From Corylus avellana (Eukaryota > Streptophyta > Magnoliopsida > Fagales > Betulaceae): a DNA stretch of 64,000 nt. The notes beneath the pieces are model-generated. The model did no database searches and was not told the origin of the DNA. It worked only from the letters and a program-made list of their open reading frames with translations. The position numbers and the translations under genes are program-made. The stretch lies in contig NC_081551.1 of the NCBI RefSeq assembly GCF_901000735.1, forward strand, positions 12,191,604 to 12,255,603, in the 5' to 3' direction. This document shows, piece by piece, positions 1 to 12,663 of the stretch (position 1 is the first letter of the stretch; each line of letters opens with the position of its first letter).

Positions 1-222
1 TGTCAAGTTTATTTTTTTATTTGGGAAAATATCAACTTAACACATTGTGGTTTGATCAATTATAAAAAAACTCTTTATGGTTTTAATTTTGATCAAATAG
101 CGGCCTATATTTTGGTCAAATAGATTCTTCCATAATGATTCTATCCATTTTCTAATAAAAGTCTGGCGATGTTTTAATATTCATGCCACAAAGAAAAAAA
201 CATATTAAAAAAACAGGAAGAA

Positions 223-226
<4 letters not shown>

Positions 227-272
<46 letters not shown>
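227..272. repeat. (AT)n microsatellite
   Basis: An uninterrupted run of about 23 AT dinucleotides. Confidence 0.95.
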
Positions 273-275
<3 letters not shown>

Positions 276-382
276 GCCTACCTCCCTTCAGACTAGTCGT
301 GGGTCGCCCCGGTTGCCCCTTCTGTGAGCAGCTTCCACCCAAAGGAGTTGGGTGCCCTCCACCACTCTATTTATAAAATTAA

Positions 383-762
383 GGAGCAACTTCACTAAAA
401 ATTTCTAAACTTTCACCTTGACAAACCCTCCTCAAATTTCAAAATTTTTTAATTTAGTCTCCTGAATTTTCAATTGCAATCAATTTAAACCCCTATCAAA
501 TTTTAAACGTTAAATGACGTTTATACCCCTGACTTTTTTATAAAATTTCAACTTTACCCTTAATTTTAAAACTTTTTTTTATTTAAAAAAAAGGAAAATT
601 AGGGATATTTTTGTCTTTTTTGGTATTTCTAATGGCTAAATTTGACCGAAGGGTTCAAATTGAGAGCAATTGAAAGTTCAGGGGACTAAATTGAGAGATT
701 TTGAAGTTTAGGAAGTTTGTAAAATCGAGTGAAAGTTTAGTGCTCGTCAGTGAAGTTACCCC
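383..762. mobile_element. MITE with long terminal inverted repeats
   Basis: The left arm (about 383-510, starting ggagcaacttcactaaa) is the reverse complement of the right arm (about 630-762, ending cagtgaagttacccc). Shared blocks include caatttagtc-ctga and tttcaattgc. The arms are imperfect but run for over 100 bases, and the centre is an AT-rich spacer with no coding potential. This is a non-autonomous, hairpin-forming DNA element. The superfamily is not assigned because I cannot fix the target duplication. Confidence 0.65.
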
Positions 763-1165
763 AAAAATTAATGTTTAATTTGAAATAGTTTTTGTTTTTA
801 TTATTATTTTTTTTGACATTGTAATTAAATAGTTAAAAAAATATGATTTTAAATCAAATCACACAACAAAAAGTCTTGATGCATTACACTTTTAATCCTC
901 TAACTATGATTAATATTTTTTCCAATTACACAATATTTGTTATCTTCATTAAAACTTTTAATTACAGTATTCGGATCCTGTCCCTTGTCCATCTTATCTT
1001 AACTAAATATCTTTTGTTTGTTTGTGTTTTTATTTATTTATTTATTTTTTTTTATTTTTTTTTATGGTTAAAAATCATGAATTTGCGCTTGGATTGCTAG
1101 AAAAAGACCATGAAATGCTTTAGTAAAAGAACAATGCCCGATAATGGATCTCATGAAGAACATGT

Positions 1166-1396
1166 TTAGGGCCTGTTTGGGATTGCATTTAAGGAGTTTA
1201 AAAGTACTTTTAACGCTCAAAAAACCCGTTTGAAGAAAAATGTACTCGTTTGGTAAAAAATTTAATAACACTTTTAAAGGTCCAAAAAGTCTAAAAATGG
1301 CCAGAAAGTACTTTTGACAAAAGCTTGAAGCTTTTATCTAAAAACTCTTTTTAACTTAAAAAACTTTTCTCAAACTCAATCCCAAACAAAATCTTA
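1166..1396. mobile_element. Short TIR MITE (hAT-like)
   Basis: The left end contains gcctgtttgggattgcat. The right end contains its reverse complement, caatcccaaacaaaatctta. The element is about 230 bp, non-coding, and lies outside the gene's exons. The termini with a tgtttgggattg core resemble widespread plant hAT-type MITEs. The target duplication is unclear. Confidence 0.55.
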
Positions 1397-1912
1397 GTGT
1401 GATACTTTCACACGTGAGTAAAGGCATTGATCAAGATTGAAAGTGATTTAAAAACGTGTACATCGAGGAAACAAAAATGTAACACAATTAAAAAATAAAA
1501 ATAAAAGCCACATTGTGGCCGGCATATAAAGAAGTCAGATCTTTCCATCCTATGTTTGGATTTTTTCTATACCAAAAAAAAAAAAAAGAAAGAGTTTGGA
1601 TTTTTTTTTTTTAGAATTATCCCATATCCCCCAGGAGAAATGCTTGTTTATATTATGGCATCCATCTCGGGTATATTCCTAAATTATCAATACCTAATAT
1701 TTACTAATTTGAGGTCTATGACCGATCACAAATTAAGGGTAAAGTAAATGCTCCTTAAAAGGTGCAATTAGGGCACCATTAGTAGGATATTCCATAACTT
1801 TTTAAACATAATCTACCATGAATTTTTTTTGAATCATCTTCAAATTTCAGTGAGTATTTCCCAAAAGATGATTTAATTTCTTATTTTTTGGTGATCCCAT
1901 GCATATGTGTAG

Positions 1913-4689
1913 TTTTACATGCAAAATTTTACCACAAAAATCGTCAACTTGATGAAGTCAGAGGGTTTATATGCTTCACAAGGAGGTCCAATCATACTCT
2001 CACAGGTACTACCTTCTCAATCTCTCTCTTGTGAGTTTCCAATATATTTATATATATAAAATATCTTACATATTGAAAATATGGTGGGTGTACGTAGATT
2101 GAGAATGAATATCAAAACATTGAAGCAGCATTTCATGAAAAAGGACCCTCGTATGTTCGTTGGGCTGCTAAAATGGCGGTGGAGCTCCAAACTGGTGTAC
2201 CATGGCTGATGTGCAAGCAAACTGATGCTCCGGATCCAGTCGTTAGTTTTCTTCCCATCTAAACACTTTTGACTTTAATTAGTAGCAGTTTGACTTAATT
2301 AGGAATTTTCATTTTTCAGCCATTAATTCTAAGATTGCACTGACTAATTATAGAGACCGTACGTTATCCATATGCAGATTAATACGTGCAACGGGATGAG
2401 ATGTGGAGAAACTTTTAGTGGACCCAATTCACCAAATAAGCCATCATTATGGACAGAGAATTGGACATCTTTGTACGCTTTCCTCCAATCATTTTACATT
2501 ACTGTTTTTCTCCTTTTTTCCGTTTATTTTTGGTGTTGGAGTAGTAGGTGAAGTGCTTGAGAGACTTAAAGGGTCCGTAGGCAATATTTAAGGTGGTAGA
2601 GTAGAAGTTTGGTGGACCGGATCAAATTTACTGGGCCTTGACAAGAGGCCCATTTATTATTATTATTCTCATTATTTTAACAGTAAACTAAATGTACTTT
2701 TCTTTGGAACTTGGAAGCTATCAAGTATATGGTGGGCAGCCATATATAAGGTCTGCTGAAGACATTGCATTTCATGTCGCACTTTTTATAGCGAGAAACG
2801 GAAGCTATATAAATTATTACATGGTATGTATGATATTTCAATTTTAAATCTAACTACTACTTGTTCAAATTCACTATATTTAGTTTCTTTTAAATTTTTC
2901 ACTCAAGCAAAAAATTACATGTTTAATATAAATTTACAAAAACCCATTTTCATTAATTGTCTTAACCAGATTACCATATCACGTCTAATACTACCCTCCT
3001 TATGTAGTACCATGGTGGAACAAATTTTGGGAGAACAAGCTCTGCATATGTCATAACAAGCTATTATGATCAAGCTCCTCTAGATGAATATGGTGAGTGT
3101 ATAAGTAGAATTAGATTTTATTCTTCCTATGTTTCTTGGATGGATCAAATAATTCCATTTTTGTTTATATATATATATATATATAATTTTAGGACTAATA
3201 AGACAACCTAAGTGGGGACATCTTAAGGAGTTGCATGCTGCAATTAAAGTGTGCTCTGCAACTCTACTGCAAGGAGAGCGAACAAATTTCTCTTTAGGTC
3301 AACATCAAGAGGTGATGTCCCAAATATTTATTTATGTTATCTCATTTATGGTCTCATTTATTTATTTATTTTGTTTTTACTTATTAGGCCTATGTTTTCC
3401 AAGAAGAGGATGGAGGGTGTGTGGCCATTCTTACAAATTATGACGTACAAAACGTCACCGTACAATTTCAAAATACATCACATGAATTGCTTCCAAAGTC
3501 GATCAGTATTCTAGCAGACTGTAAAAATGTAATTTTCAACACGGCAAAGGTAAAACCTTTTCTCTAGTTGAGCATATCATAAAAAAAACATGTTTGGAAT
3601 CCCATTTAAGGCCTTCTGTTCTCTAATTCAGTGTATAAAAATTGCATATGTTTCTGTTATTAAAAAAAAAACATCTACTTTTCATATGTTCCAGAAATAC
3701 ATGATATTCTTATAAACTGAGTTTGACTTAATGTTGTGTTCTATTGCATCTACTAGATTATTGCAAAAGAGAATTACTCAAAATATTTTAGAAAGAAATG
3801 AAAGATGTTATTCTCTTAAGTTAATGATTCATACATAGGTGAATACAGAGCATAATAGCAGAATTGTAGAAGCTACCCAAATATTTGATTCAAGTGATAG
3901 CTGGGAAGAATTCAAAGATGTTATCCCCAATATGGAAGATGCTTTACTGAAATCCGAAACATTCCTTGAGCACATGAATACAACAAAAGATAAATCTGAT
4001 TATCTTTGGTATAGTCTCAGGTATTTGAACTTCTTCATCTCTCATTAAATTATATATCTCGATCTCCTTTGCATCAACTTGAGGACAATTAATGGAGTTG
4101 TCTGTTGAATTACAGGTTTGAGAACAATTTGTCTTGCACCAAGCCAGTGCTTCATGTTGAATCTGCTGGGCATGTTGCACATGCTTTTTTGAACAATATC
4201 TATATAGGTACAATATTACTTAACAATACCCAACCATTCATGCTCCTCCTAAGAAGATTATTGGGTTATATATATATACACACGTTTATGGTAGCTAGTA
4301 GTGGTGAAAACCCGGTCCCCATTCCCGATTATTGGCTAAAACTGGGAACCGGAATTGGGGTACCCGGTTTTTTATTTTTGGAAATTGGAACCGGAACCAG
4401 GTACCTAGTTAACTAGTTATAAAATAACCGACTGATTCCGGTTGGTAGCTGGTTATTCGGACCGGGTAACCGTTTTTTTTAATTTTTTAATTTTTTTAGT
4501 TTTTCTTTTTTAGTTTTTTTTTTTTTGGTCTTATTTTAGGTATTAGGCATAATTTTTGTGCTTAATTTAAACATTTTGTGCCCATTTTTTTAAAAAAAAA
4601 TCAAAAATATTAATAAACATACTAAATTTGAAAATATAGAGTGATTTACGATATTTGTGAACCCTGGAGTAAAAAAATAATAATAAATA

Positions 4690-4735
<46 letters not shown>

Positions 4736-7700
4736 ATATATATTATCTATTTACCTAGTTACCCAGTTATAACCCGGTATTTAAAAACCCTAAAACCAGT
4801 AACCGGAACTGGGCACCCCGGTTACCGATTTTTTCCAACCAGTTTCTCAGTTTTTTTTTACACCCCTACTAGCTTGAGTGACATATAAGAAACTTTGTGC
4901 TTCACTTATTATATATGTTTGTATTCATCAGGAGCTGCACATGGAAGTCATGACGCCAAGGGCTTCACAATGGATATTCCAATCATGTTGAATGATGGGA
5001 TGAACAATATTTCTATACTCAGCGCTATGGTTGGGCTACCGGTATTCATTTTCTAATTTCATTTCTTTATTGTATTTCTTTTTTTTTTGGTAACGTTGAC
5101 ACGAATGATCACCTCTTTTACATGTTATATTCTCTTGTGTTTGTTTGAAGGATTCAGGACCTTTTCTCGAAAGCAAATTTGCTGGCTTAAGAAAGGTGGA
5201 AATTCAATGCACTGAAAAGGAATCCTACAATTTGACAAACTATACATGGGGATATCAGGTTATCTCTAAAGACTTGTGAACCATTATTGCAGAAGAAATA
5301 TTTTATACTGAACATGCTGGCTGCCTCTTGTTCCTATAGGTTGGACTAGTCGGAGAGAAGCTACAGATATTTAGAGAAGAAAATTTGGGTGCTGTTGTGT
5401 GGAGTAAAATTGGGACATCAATGAATCATACACTTACTTGGTACAAGGTACTTTACTTTACATTTCATGTATATAATGAAAAATAAATAAATAAAAAAGA
5501 TATCATGTAAGATAAGAGAAGGAAAGCTAAGGGAAAAAATAACTCGTACTTGTTCACCTTAGTGATATGGGCGCATTTGGTATGCAAGAATAAATCTAGG
5601 AATGATTTGATTCTTCCCCTAAGGAATTGTTATTCTTCTAAACAAGATAGGGAATAGATGGTATTCCTCTAAGAATGAAATAGCTTTAAAAATATTATTT
5701 CCAAAAATAATTTTTTGTTGGACGCACTAAAAAAAACGATTTTGTATTCATCCGCTGCCGTCTCCCGCGACCCTCTACCGTCGTCACCAGCCATCATTTG
5801 TTGTCTTCTCCGGCAACCCTCTGCCGTCACCGGCCACCTCAAGTGGGTGGTCGGCTATTCATGGGAGAGACGGTGAATATGACTGAAGAATTTTGGAGAT
5901 ACTATATTTATAAGTAAAAGTATTTTAGAAAATTTGGTTGGAATCTCATGTGATTCTAGTTAGAAAATTTGGCCATTCTTATATATATTGTCACTAAATG
6001 ACTGAATAAGAATGATGATTTCATTTTAGATCCTTATATACCTGATAATACTCATTTCTATTCCTACGTTATTGAACATACATACTCTTAATTAGTTCAC
6101 CTTGGTTGCTCTGGATAGACAAGTGTAGTCCTCTCCATTAATATATCACTCAAATTAAGTATATGCCTTTTTTTCTTAAATCAACTGGAAGACTTAATGC
6201 CTTAATTATATAGTGGGTCAAAATAAATTGTCCTCAATACCATATATTTATAAATGTTCCCCATGGTATCTTACAATTTATAAGAAATGTAAGCTTCCCA
6301 TGACTTGATTGTAGATAATCATAATTAAATATATATTTATTTTTATAACTCATTTAATTTGCAGATATTTTTCGATGCACCCACGGGAGATGACCCCGTC
6401 ACCTTAAACCTGAGCACAATGGGTAAAGGTGAAGCTTGGGTTAATGGACAAAGCATTGGTCGTTATTGGGTCTCCTTCCCTGACTCTAAAGGCAATCCAT
6501 CACAAACACTGTACGTATACACTCATATTGGTACTAGTTTTTTTTTTTTTTAGAATGATAAAGCATTAATTAAACACACAAGATCAGAGAATTGCCTCAA
6601 GAATGTTTGAGAAAAAATAAAATAAAATAAAAATGGGTTAGAACTCTCTACTTTTAGGCATAAACCTAGGTGGCGGGGACGACGCCGTTGTTTAGATTCC
6701 GGTGGGGATGGCGATGGCGATGGCGAAGAGGAGCTTCGAGAACCAGAGTTGTGCAAGATAATGGGGGGAAGTAAGTCAGTAAGGTGCTTCTCAAGTGGGA
6801 AAAGATGTTCGATCTACGCTTCAACCCTTAGGTTTCGATGGTCAATGGATATTGTTTTTAAGTTGACCACTATTTTACATTGCGCTAAACACGCAAAAAA
6901 TAAAAAAGCATTTTTTCAAAACATATTTAACACCGAAACAAACAAGCCAATAATACAAATAAAACCTATACAAAATTATTTCAGACAATTTCATGCTATA
7001 TCTATAAGAAAATCTTTACGATGTCATGAAAGATTTAGTGGAATGGGTTGACTTGAGGTAGCCACCAGAAAAGATCAAAACATAAATGATCCTCCAATAA
7101 CCTTCAAAATGTTCTTTTACTACCTTAATGAATTAAAAGAATACAACCTTACATGTCAAACACTGAAAATGAAATAATAATGGCAAAGAAAAAAAATACA
7201 AATAAAGATTTTTATTATGGTTTGCATAGTAAAGTAATGGATGATGTAATCTGCTGGTAATGTGATCTTGGTCCAGAGCCTAATTGCACCCTATCCTTAC
7301 CCATGAAATTTTCTAGCATGATAATTGGTCTATACACCCTCTATTATGGTCACTTGTTCTAGTTTGCATTATTATTTGCACTTTCTATTTCAAATAAAAT
7401 TGATTGTATCATTTTTATCGTTAATGTCTTGATTTAAAGTTAGTTTATCTAATGATGTACATAAAGTCAATATTGATACGTCTTTTAAAAAATTTAAATA
7501 ATGTGAAATCATGTACATCATTAGATGCATCAACTTTAAATCATGACTATAAAATGAATATTATCAATTTCACTTGAAATTGAGAGGATCTTATTCCTGA
7601 GAGTAATTAATTCAACAACAGCTAAAAAAAGTGAACTTTAATTTCGATCACTATCATTTGAACAAGGTCGTAGGCCTACAATTTTTTTTTTTTTTTTGAA

Positions 7701-9185
7701 AGGGAAAATATTTCATACTCATTCATTGATAAAATGTCGCAAGTAAGAGCTCGTACAAACAAAACAAAAAGCTCTGAAGCAAATCATAGTCGAAGCTAAA
7801 ATTATAGTCATCAATCAAACATGCCAAATAAAGGCAACAACATCCGCTAACCCATGACTATTAATCAGGTTTAAGATCAGATCTGCACCAAACAGACACA
7901 ATCCAATGCATAGGCAGCTCTTATTCTTCAGCCCTCAGAGCAAAGAACCCCATGCCAAAACTCATCCTCCTCAACCTGAAAGCCAGGATAACGTTTACAT
8001 CCACAACCCAAAGGTCTAAACCAAAAGCAAACCGGCAGATCATAGAAGGAGGACATAGCCTTATTAAAAACAAAAAACAGGAAAGAAAAAACATACAGGG
8101 AAATAAAATAGGAAAGTAAATAACAAATACATGGAAAACGGATATACAACAAAAAAAAAATCACAATATAGGGAAAATAACAGGAGAAGCACACAAAGTA
8201 GATGACAGCAGTCGGAAGAAGGCCGATCACGTGCTGGCTGGAAACCGACGCGGTCGGTGGCGTTAGAAGCTCATCGTGGGGGGACGCGTGCAAAGACCCG
8301 GCAACGAATGGTGGATGGCAAAGCAGGCACGGAGGAGATCGGCGGCGCACTCAAAGAAACTGGGGAAAGAGTTTGAGTGAATCCCCCAAGAGTGACACCC
8401 ACAAAGTGTGTCAAACAAGCAAAAACAACAAGAAACAAACACAAACACCATGAGAAGCAAACGGTAAATAACAGGCAAAATTAGGAAGAAGAAAAAAGCC
8501 ACAAAAACATAACAGAAACAAACCACAGTCGGAGCGACAGATCCGGTGCAAAAGGTGGGATGGACATTGACGGATCCATAGAGCAAGAAGGCGGGGCAGA
8601 GACAGATGGTGGTGGAAAAAGACGGCATAGTGGAGAAAGGGGAGGGAGGAGGCAACGGAGTTAGGAGCATCAAGTAAATAGGCTAACTCACCACGTGAAG
8701 GGAGCGAGGCAAGGAGGGAGGCAGCCAACGGCCGTCCCTCCTCCCCAAACCTGAGTTTACATTACTTGTGCGGCGCTCTAGAGAAAAAGCTAGGGTTTCC
8801 TGTGGATTTCTTTTTTGTCACTTATGTTCGTAGGCCTACAATTGAACTTGCAGTCATGGGATGCAATATTTAATTTCAATTCTATAACATACCATATACG
8901 AAATTCGGTTATCTCGTACAGAATTGAATGCTATTGCAAAATTTTTTAAGGTTATCGTTATTGGGTTATCCACTATTTTGCATTATTTTAATATAGATCC
9001 ACAGTTTCTTATCTACGCTTTTGTGTTTTCGTAGGTATCATGTGCCCCGATCTTTCCTTAAAGCTTCTGAAAACCTTTTAGTTTTGCTTGAAGAAGCTGG
9101 TGGAAGCCCTCTTCAGATTTCCTTGAACATTGTGTCGGTCACCAGTGTACGTGAGGATATAGCTTACTATCACCTCCCTCGATGA
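1913..9185 (+). CDS. Beta-galactosidase (GH35), BGAL6/BGAL16-like, 14 exons, 5' part missing
   Basis: Apoplastic GH35 exo-beta-galactosidase that would trim galactosyl residues from cell-wall polysaccharides. I read these exons: 1913-2005, 2098-2241, 2378-2472, 2718-2823, 3008-3092, 3193-3311, 3388-3549, 3839-4020, 4116-4207, 4932-5041, 5151-5258, 5340-5447, 6365-6510 and 9035-9185. They join to one frame of 566 codons plus TGA, with no internal stop. Exons 1 and 2 together encode the GH35 signature [13 protein letters not shown]; the second Glu of ENEY is the expected acid/base. LWTENWTSF in exon 3 holds the expected nucleophile Glu. [10 protein letters not shown] follows. The protein ends soon after [14 protein letters not shown], without the C-terminal lectin (SUEL) domain of longer family members. 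[19 protein letters not shown] is typical of the BGAL6/16 branch. About 150 N-terminal residues are absent from the window. The large introns hold transposons. All exons are intact, so the gene is probably functional if its 5' end exists. Confidence 0.93.
4297..4869. mobile_element. TIR element in an intron of the first beta-galactosidase
   Basis: The ends agtagtggtg and cacccctac are inverted repeats, flanked by tagct on both sides (4292-4296 and 4870-4874), a possible 5-bp target duplication. The interior carries many ACCGG/CCGGT motifs and a (TA)n run at 4690-4729. It is non-coding, and the flanking exons 4116-4207 and 4932-5041 are undisturbed. Confidence 0.45.
5567..6110. other. Probable old transposon in the intron between exons 5340-5447 and 6365-6510
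   Basis: The segment begins gggcgcatttggtatgcaag, a wording common at plant hAT ends. It has a GC-rich centre (about 5750-5860) unlike the AT-rich intron around it. I could not find a convincing right terminus, so the element type is uncertain. Confidence 0.25.
6539..6760 (-). mobile_element. Possible LINE 3' fragment, antisense in an intron
   Basis: A T-run followed by agaatgataaagcattaat reads on the minus strand as a LINE-like 3' tail ending in poly(A). GC-rich sequence follows. No target duplication was found. Confidence 0.25.
7684..8827 (-). mobile_element. Short LINE-like retroelement, antisense in the last intron
   Basis: The 1.14-kb insert is flanked by a perfect 16-bp direct repeat tcgtaggcctacaatt (7668-7683 and 8828-8843). 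Read on the minus strand it begins near the right flank with a GC-rich leader (gaaaccctagc) and ends in a TTTTATCAATGAATGAG-type tail followed by poly(A), which is typical of plant L1 LINEs. It is far too short for a full LINE and encodes no reverse transcriptase. It may be internally deleted or a non-autonomous derivative. The minus-strand ORFs inside it are leader or GC-rich sequence with no recognised domain. Confidence 0.75.
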
Positions 9186-9308
9186 TTTCATAGAGAAGAG
9201 ATATATTATGAGGGATGGAATAGCTTATTACAAAGTGATAATATTATTGGCTCTAGAAGATTTTATAAACATTGTAATGTAATAATAAGATGAAAATTAG
9301 TAATCAGC

Positions 9309-9314
9309 AATAAA
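9309..9314 (+). promoter_or_regulatory. Putative polyadenylation signal of the first beta-galactosidase
   Basis: AATAAA lies about 120 bases after the TGA stop at 9183-9185, in AT-rich 3' sequence. The distance suits a plant 3' UTR, but usage is unproven. Confidence 0.4.
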
Positions 9315-9393
9315 TCTTTGTTCTATTCTTTTTATAGTCATTGTCCTAATAATTTGAAACGGGCATTAATCACCTAATTAAGTTCATGTGAAT

Positions 9394-9994
9394 TAGGGTA
9401 TGTTTAGGATTGCGATTTTAAGGATAGAATTTTTTTCCAAACTGGGTTGGAGGGATTTTCTTCAACTTAATCTATAAAAATGACATGCATGTGTTCCTTG
9501 AACATGTGAAAAACACATGTTTTTTTTTAATATCAAGGTTAGTTAGAATAAATTTTATTAAAAACTCATGTGTGTCTCATATGTTTTTTAAAAAATGGAC
9601 ACATGTCACTTTTATAGACTGGGTTGAAGGAAATTTATCCAACCCAGTTTGAAGGAAAACTTTGTTCCGATTTTAATAAGTGCGATTTTAAAAATTACGT
9701 TTTTAAAAAAATGTGTTTTTGAAATCACTACTTTTTAGAATTGTAAAGGCGCTTGGTAAAACATGTTAAAAATTATATTTTTATTAAATATTTATTATGA
9801 GAAATCGTAATTTTGGTTTAAATTTACGCCTTTTCAAATAAGCACCCCATAGCCTACTTATAGAACTTGTAGATTTTTTTCTTATTTTAAATTAAGTGCT
9901 TTTTAAATTGCAATGCCAAACGCCTTACGTTTTACGTTATCTTTTAAAAATGCAGATTATCTTGTGAAATCGCAATCCCAAACACTCTTAATAA
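9394..9994. mobile_element. TIR MITE (hAT-like) carrying a nested palindromic element
   Basis: The left end ggtatgtttaggattgcg matches the reverse complement of the right end cgcaatcccaaacactctta over about 25-30 bases with few mismatches. The interior contains a second inverted-repeat unit (9428-9668), which indicates an insertion into this MITE. Confidence 0.55.
9428..9668. mobile_element. Palindromic MITE nested in another MITE
   Basis: The left arm ccaaactgggttggaggg...tctataaaaatgacatg is the reverse complement of the right arm gacacatgtcacttttatagactgggtt...aacccagtttgaagg. The arms are about 80 bp each. The layout resembles the palindromic elements at 53868-54097 and 55045-55281. Confidence 0.55.
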
Positions 9995-11428
9995 CCTTGT
10001 TTGAAGGTAAGTATGAAATAAATAGTACTCATTATGTTTAGGTGTACACTTATCTTTGAAAGTATAACATGACATTCATATAAAAGCTTACAAACTTTGA
10101 AGGTTTATTTCATCTTTGGAAGTAGATACAAATATTAGTTTTAAGAAAGAAAAGAAAAAGAACATAAACATGAGTTTAATGAATAGAAGTACTTATTTGA
10201 AGGATTTGTACAGTTTATTATATGCAAGTATGAGTATATTAGTACAATTAGATAAAAGAAGAACAATATATAGTGTTAGATTTTTAGTTGGCAAATGCTA
10301 TCAAAACATCTTTGGATGTAATTTTAGGTTTAGGGTTGAGTCAATACATTTTTGGAGATGAAAGAATGAAAATCAAGAAGTTGAAGTTCTCATTCGAACG
10401 AGGCTAGGTTGGTTTGAACAAGATGCTAAGTTGAGTTCCATAATGCTTCGGTTGTTGTCTTGATTGTATCTCAACTAAACGAAGGATCAAAAGAAGTTCC
10501 GAAGAGCCTCATTCGAAGACCGTTCGACGAGAGGCCTGCAAAGTTCTTTCGTAGGAATGTCACTCGGAGTTCGTGCGAATGCCACATATTTAAAATTGCA
10601 AAAACCCTAGATCTCGTTTGAACAAGATTGTAGCAAATTGTGAAAACTCTAGCCACCTTAGTCTAAAAAGCCTTTTCTCTCATTCAATGTAAGTCTCATA
10701 TACCACGACTTCCATACAACAAGACACGCATTGCTCCTTTGTTAAGAGAGAAGTTTGTCATTGTTATTGAGCCTAAACAAATCCTAAACTTTTTCTAGTT
10801 TCTTCATGGCCTTCCAAAAAACAAAAGAGCATGGAGCCACTAGAGTTCTAGTTTTGAAGTAGATGAGATTGGGTCATTAGGCTTACAAAGGTTTTGCAAG
10901 CAGAACAATATAAAACGTAGGTCTTCTATAGTAGATGCCTTTGAGGTTTGTTGGGCCCCAGAATGGTTTTACTTTTTGAAAATTTATTTAAAAATGTTTC
11001 CATTTCATCACCAAAGTTATGTGTTTAATTATTTTACTATTTATTGTGATTATAGTGATTTATTTATTATGGTAATTGGATTAATTGTTGGCTTGGTAAT
11101 CTTGATTAGGCTAATTTTTAATTGGGGTCTAAATCTTTAGTTTCAATTGGTATCAAAGCCTTGGTTCATTTTTGTTGGATAAATTTCATTTGCGTGATCC
11201 TTAACCCTGTTGTCAAAGCAAAATCTCAATCTGAAACAACCCGACGAAGAACGCTAGCCATATCTGCGCTATTACCCTAGAATGAATAGTCAATTTGGAG
11301 CTTTCCTAAAATTAATTATAAAGTCCAATTTCACCTAATAACTAGGCAATGTGAGACTTAGCACTCATGACTATCTCTTATAAACTATCCACTCTATGTA
11401 GGTTACTCATCTCTTCCCAATATGGGAC
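9995..11428. other. LTR-retrotransposon debris downstream of the first gene
   Basis: About 10350-11147 looks like LTR sequence and is followed at 11148-11160 by tggtatcaaagcc, close to the initiator-Met tRNA primer-binding site of plant LTR elements. About 11230-11423 is an inverted copy of 22090-22310, matching blocks such as catgagtgctaag and aaattgac. No intact coding region is seen. Confidence 0.45.
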
Positions 11429-12663
11429 TGTTGTGCCAATACCCACCGAAATTAATAGGCAAATACTTTGTACGTTTTATTCGCAAGTGCACGAGATCAA
11501 AACAATAGTATAGGGTGCCAGTACGAGATCATTCCCATGAGGATTGTGATTTTGCATAGAACAGTTTTTCTAAATTAAATATCATAATTGTCATGAAAGA
11601 TTGATATATTGAAAATAAATAAAATAACAAAAGTGTTAAGTTTTCGACATGCACTATTAATCAGACTAATTAAGATAACAATATGCCAATGTCACAATTA
11701 TACCGATATATTTAATGTTTGTCAACCTAAGGACATGGTATTTATTCTAATTATTTTCTTTCCCAAAGGATTTAGCATGGTATCTACTAAGTTGTTTTTT
11801 AGGGAAGCATAAATTTATGGAAATCGACAAACACATGAAATCTAGGGCATGGTATCTACTCCCGGTTTTATATGTTGATTACCCCAAGAAACCATGATGA
11901 GATTCTTTAGTCACTTTATTAAGTCTAAGACTTGGTTATCTAAATTGACTTAATTAACAGATCCAAACACATACATATGATGATCAAGCACATTCACATG
12001 ATGAATTCAATTAACCAGAAAATAATCAATTTAAATATACCAAAATATGATTGTAACAAAGTCGCCAATATTGAAATCCTAAAAAGACATGATTAGGCCT
12101 TCAATCTAGCACCTAACAATAATTTAATTACACATAATAAAAATAAAGGAAAAGAAAGAACTGAAAACGACTCTTGGAAGTAGCCTCCAAATTCTCCTCT
12201 CTAAAATTGTATATTTTTCTAAGAGGCCTAAAGGTCTATTTATAAGCTTAGGAGAACCCTAGAAACCCTAGATAACCTAATAAAGCCGTAGGTCTTTCTC
12301 CTAGTTAAAATAGGAGACTGAAAACATAATCTGATGTGGAAAGGGAGTTTGGCCACAACTGGGCGCTTGAGTGCGTTCGATCACATGGGGTAAGCTCGAT
12401 TGTTGCCTTGTGCTCGATCCTATGTTGTATGTGCTCGAGCACAGATGCGCTCGAGCCTAATTCTGGTGCGATTGATCCCATGCTCTAGATTTTTCCAAAT
12501 TTGATCTTTTATGCTTGAACTTTCTAGAAATGCTTTCTTTTATTCAAAAACCTATAAACCATAGAAAACACAAAAATGTAGTAAAACAGCACATAATAGC
12601 AAGAGTAAGAAATTAACAAATGTAAATTAAGGGGCTAAAATATGTATATTTTAGCACTTATCA
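11429..12663 (-). mobile_element. Solo LTR of a Ty3/Gypsy element
   Basis: The 1235-bp unit begins tgttgtgcc and ends gcacttatca, so on the minus strand it is TGATAAGTGC...GGCACAACA. The 5-bp target duplication gggac is perfect (11424-11428 and 12664-12668). No internal region is present, so it is a solo LTR left by LTR-LTR recombination. It is related to the LTR at 23184-25380 and, more distantly, to 37171-38439, sharing a TGATAAGYGC start and clustered ctcgagcgc-like motifs (12360-12490). Confidence 0.8.

Larger units (their letters stand above)
1..1912. other. Upstream intron or intergenic DNA of the first beta-galactosidase, filled with repeats
   Basis: The first recognisable exon begins at 1913. 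I found no match in this stretch for the preceding GH35 exons (those encoding [13 protein letters not shown] or VPGTVFR in the second gene). The first ~150 residues of the protein are therefore either upstream of the window behind an intron of more than 1.9 kb, or missing. The stretch holds an AT microsatellite and two inverted-repeat elements, listed separately. Short ORFs here have no recognisable similarity and skewed composition. Confidence 0.6.

Noticed and set aside
7928..8728. Three overlapping minus-strand ORFs of 105-140 codons
   Set aside because: They fall inside the short LINE-like insert, lack any recognised LINE domain and overlap each other in different frames.
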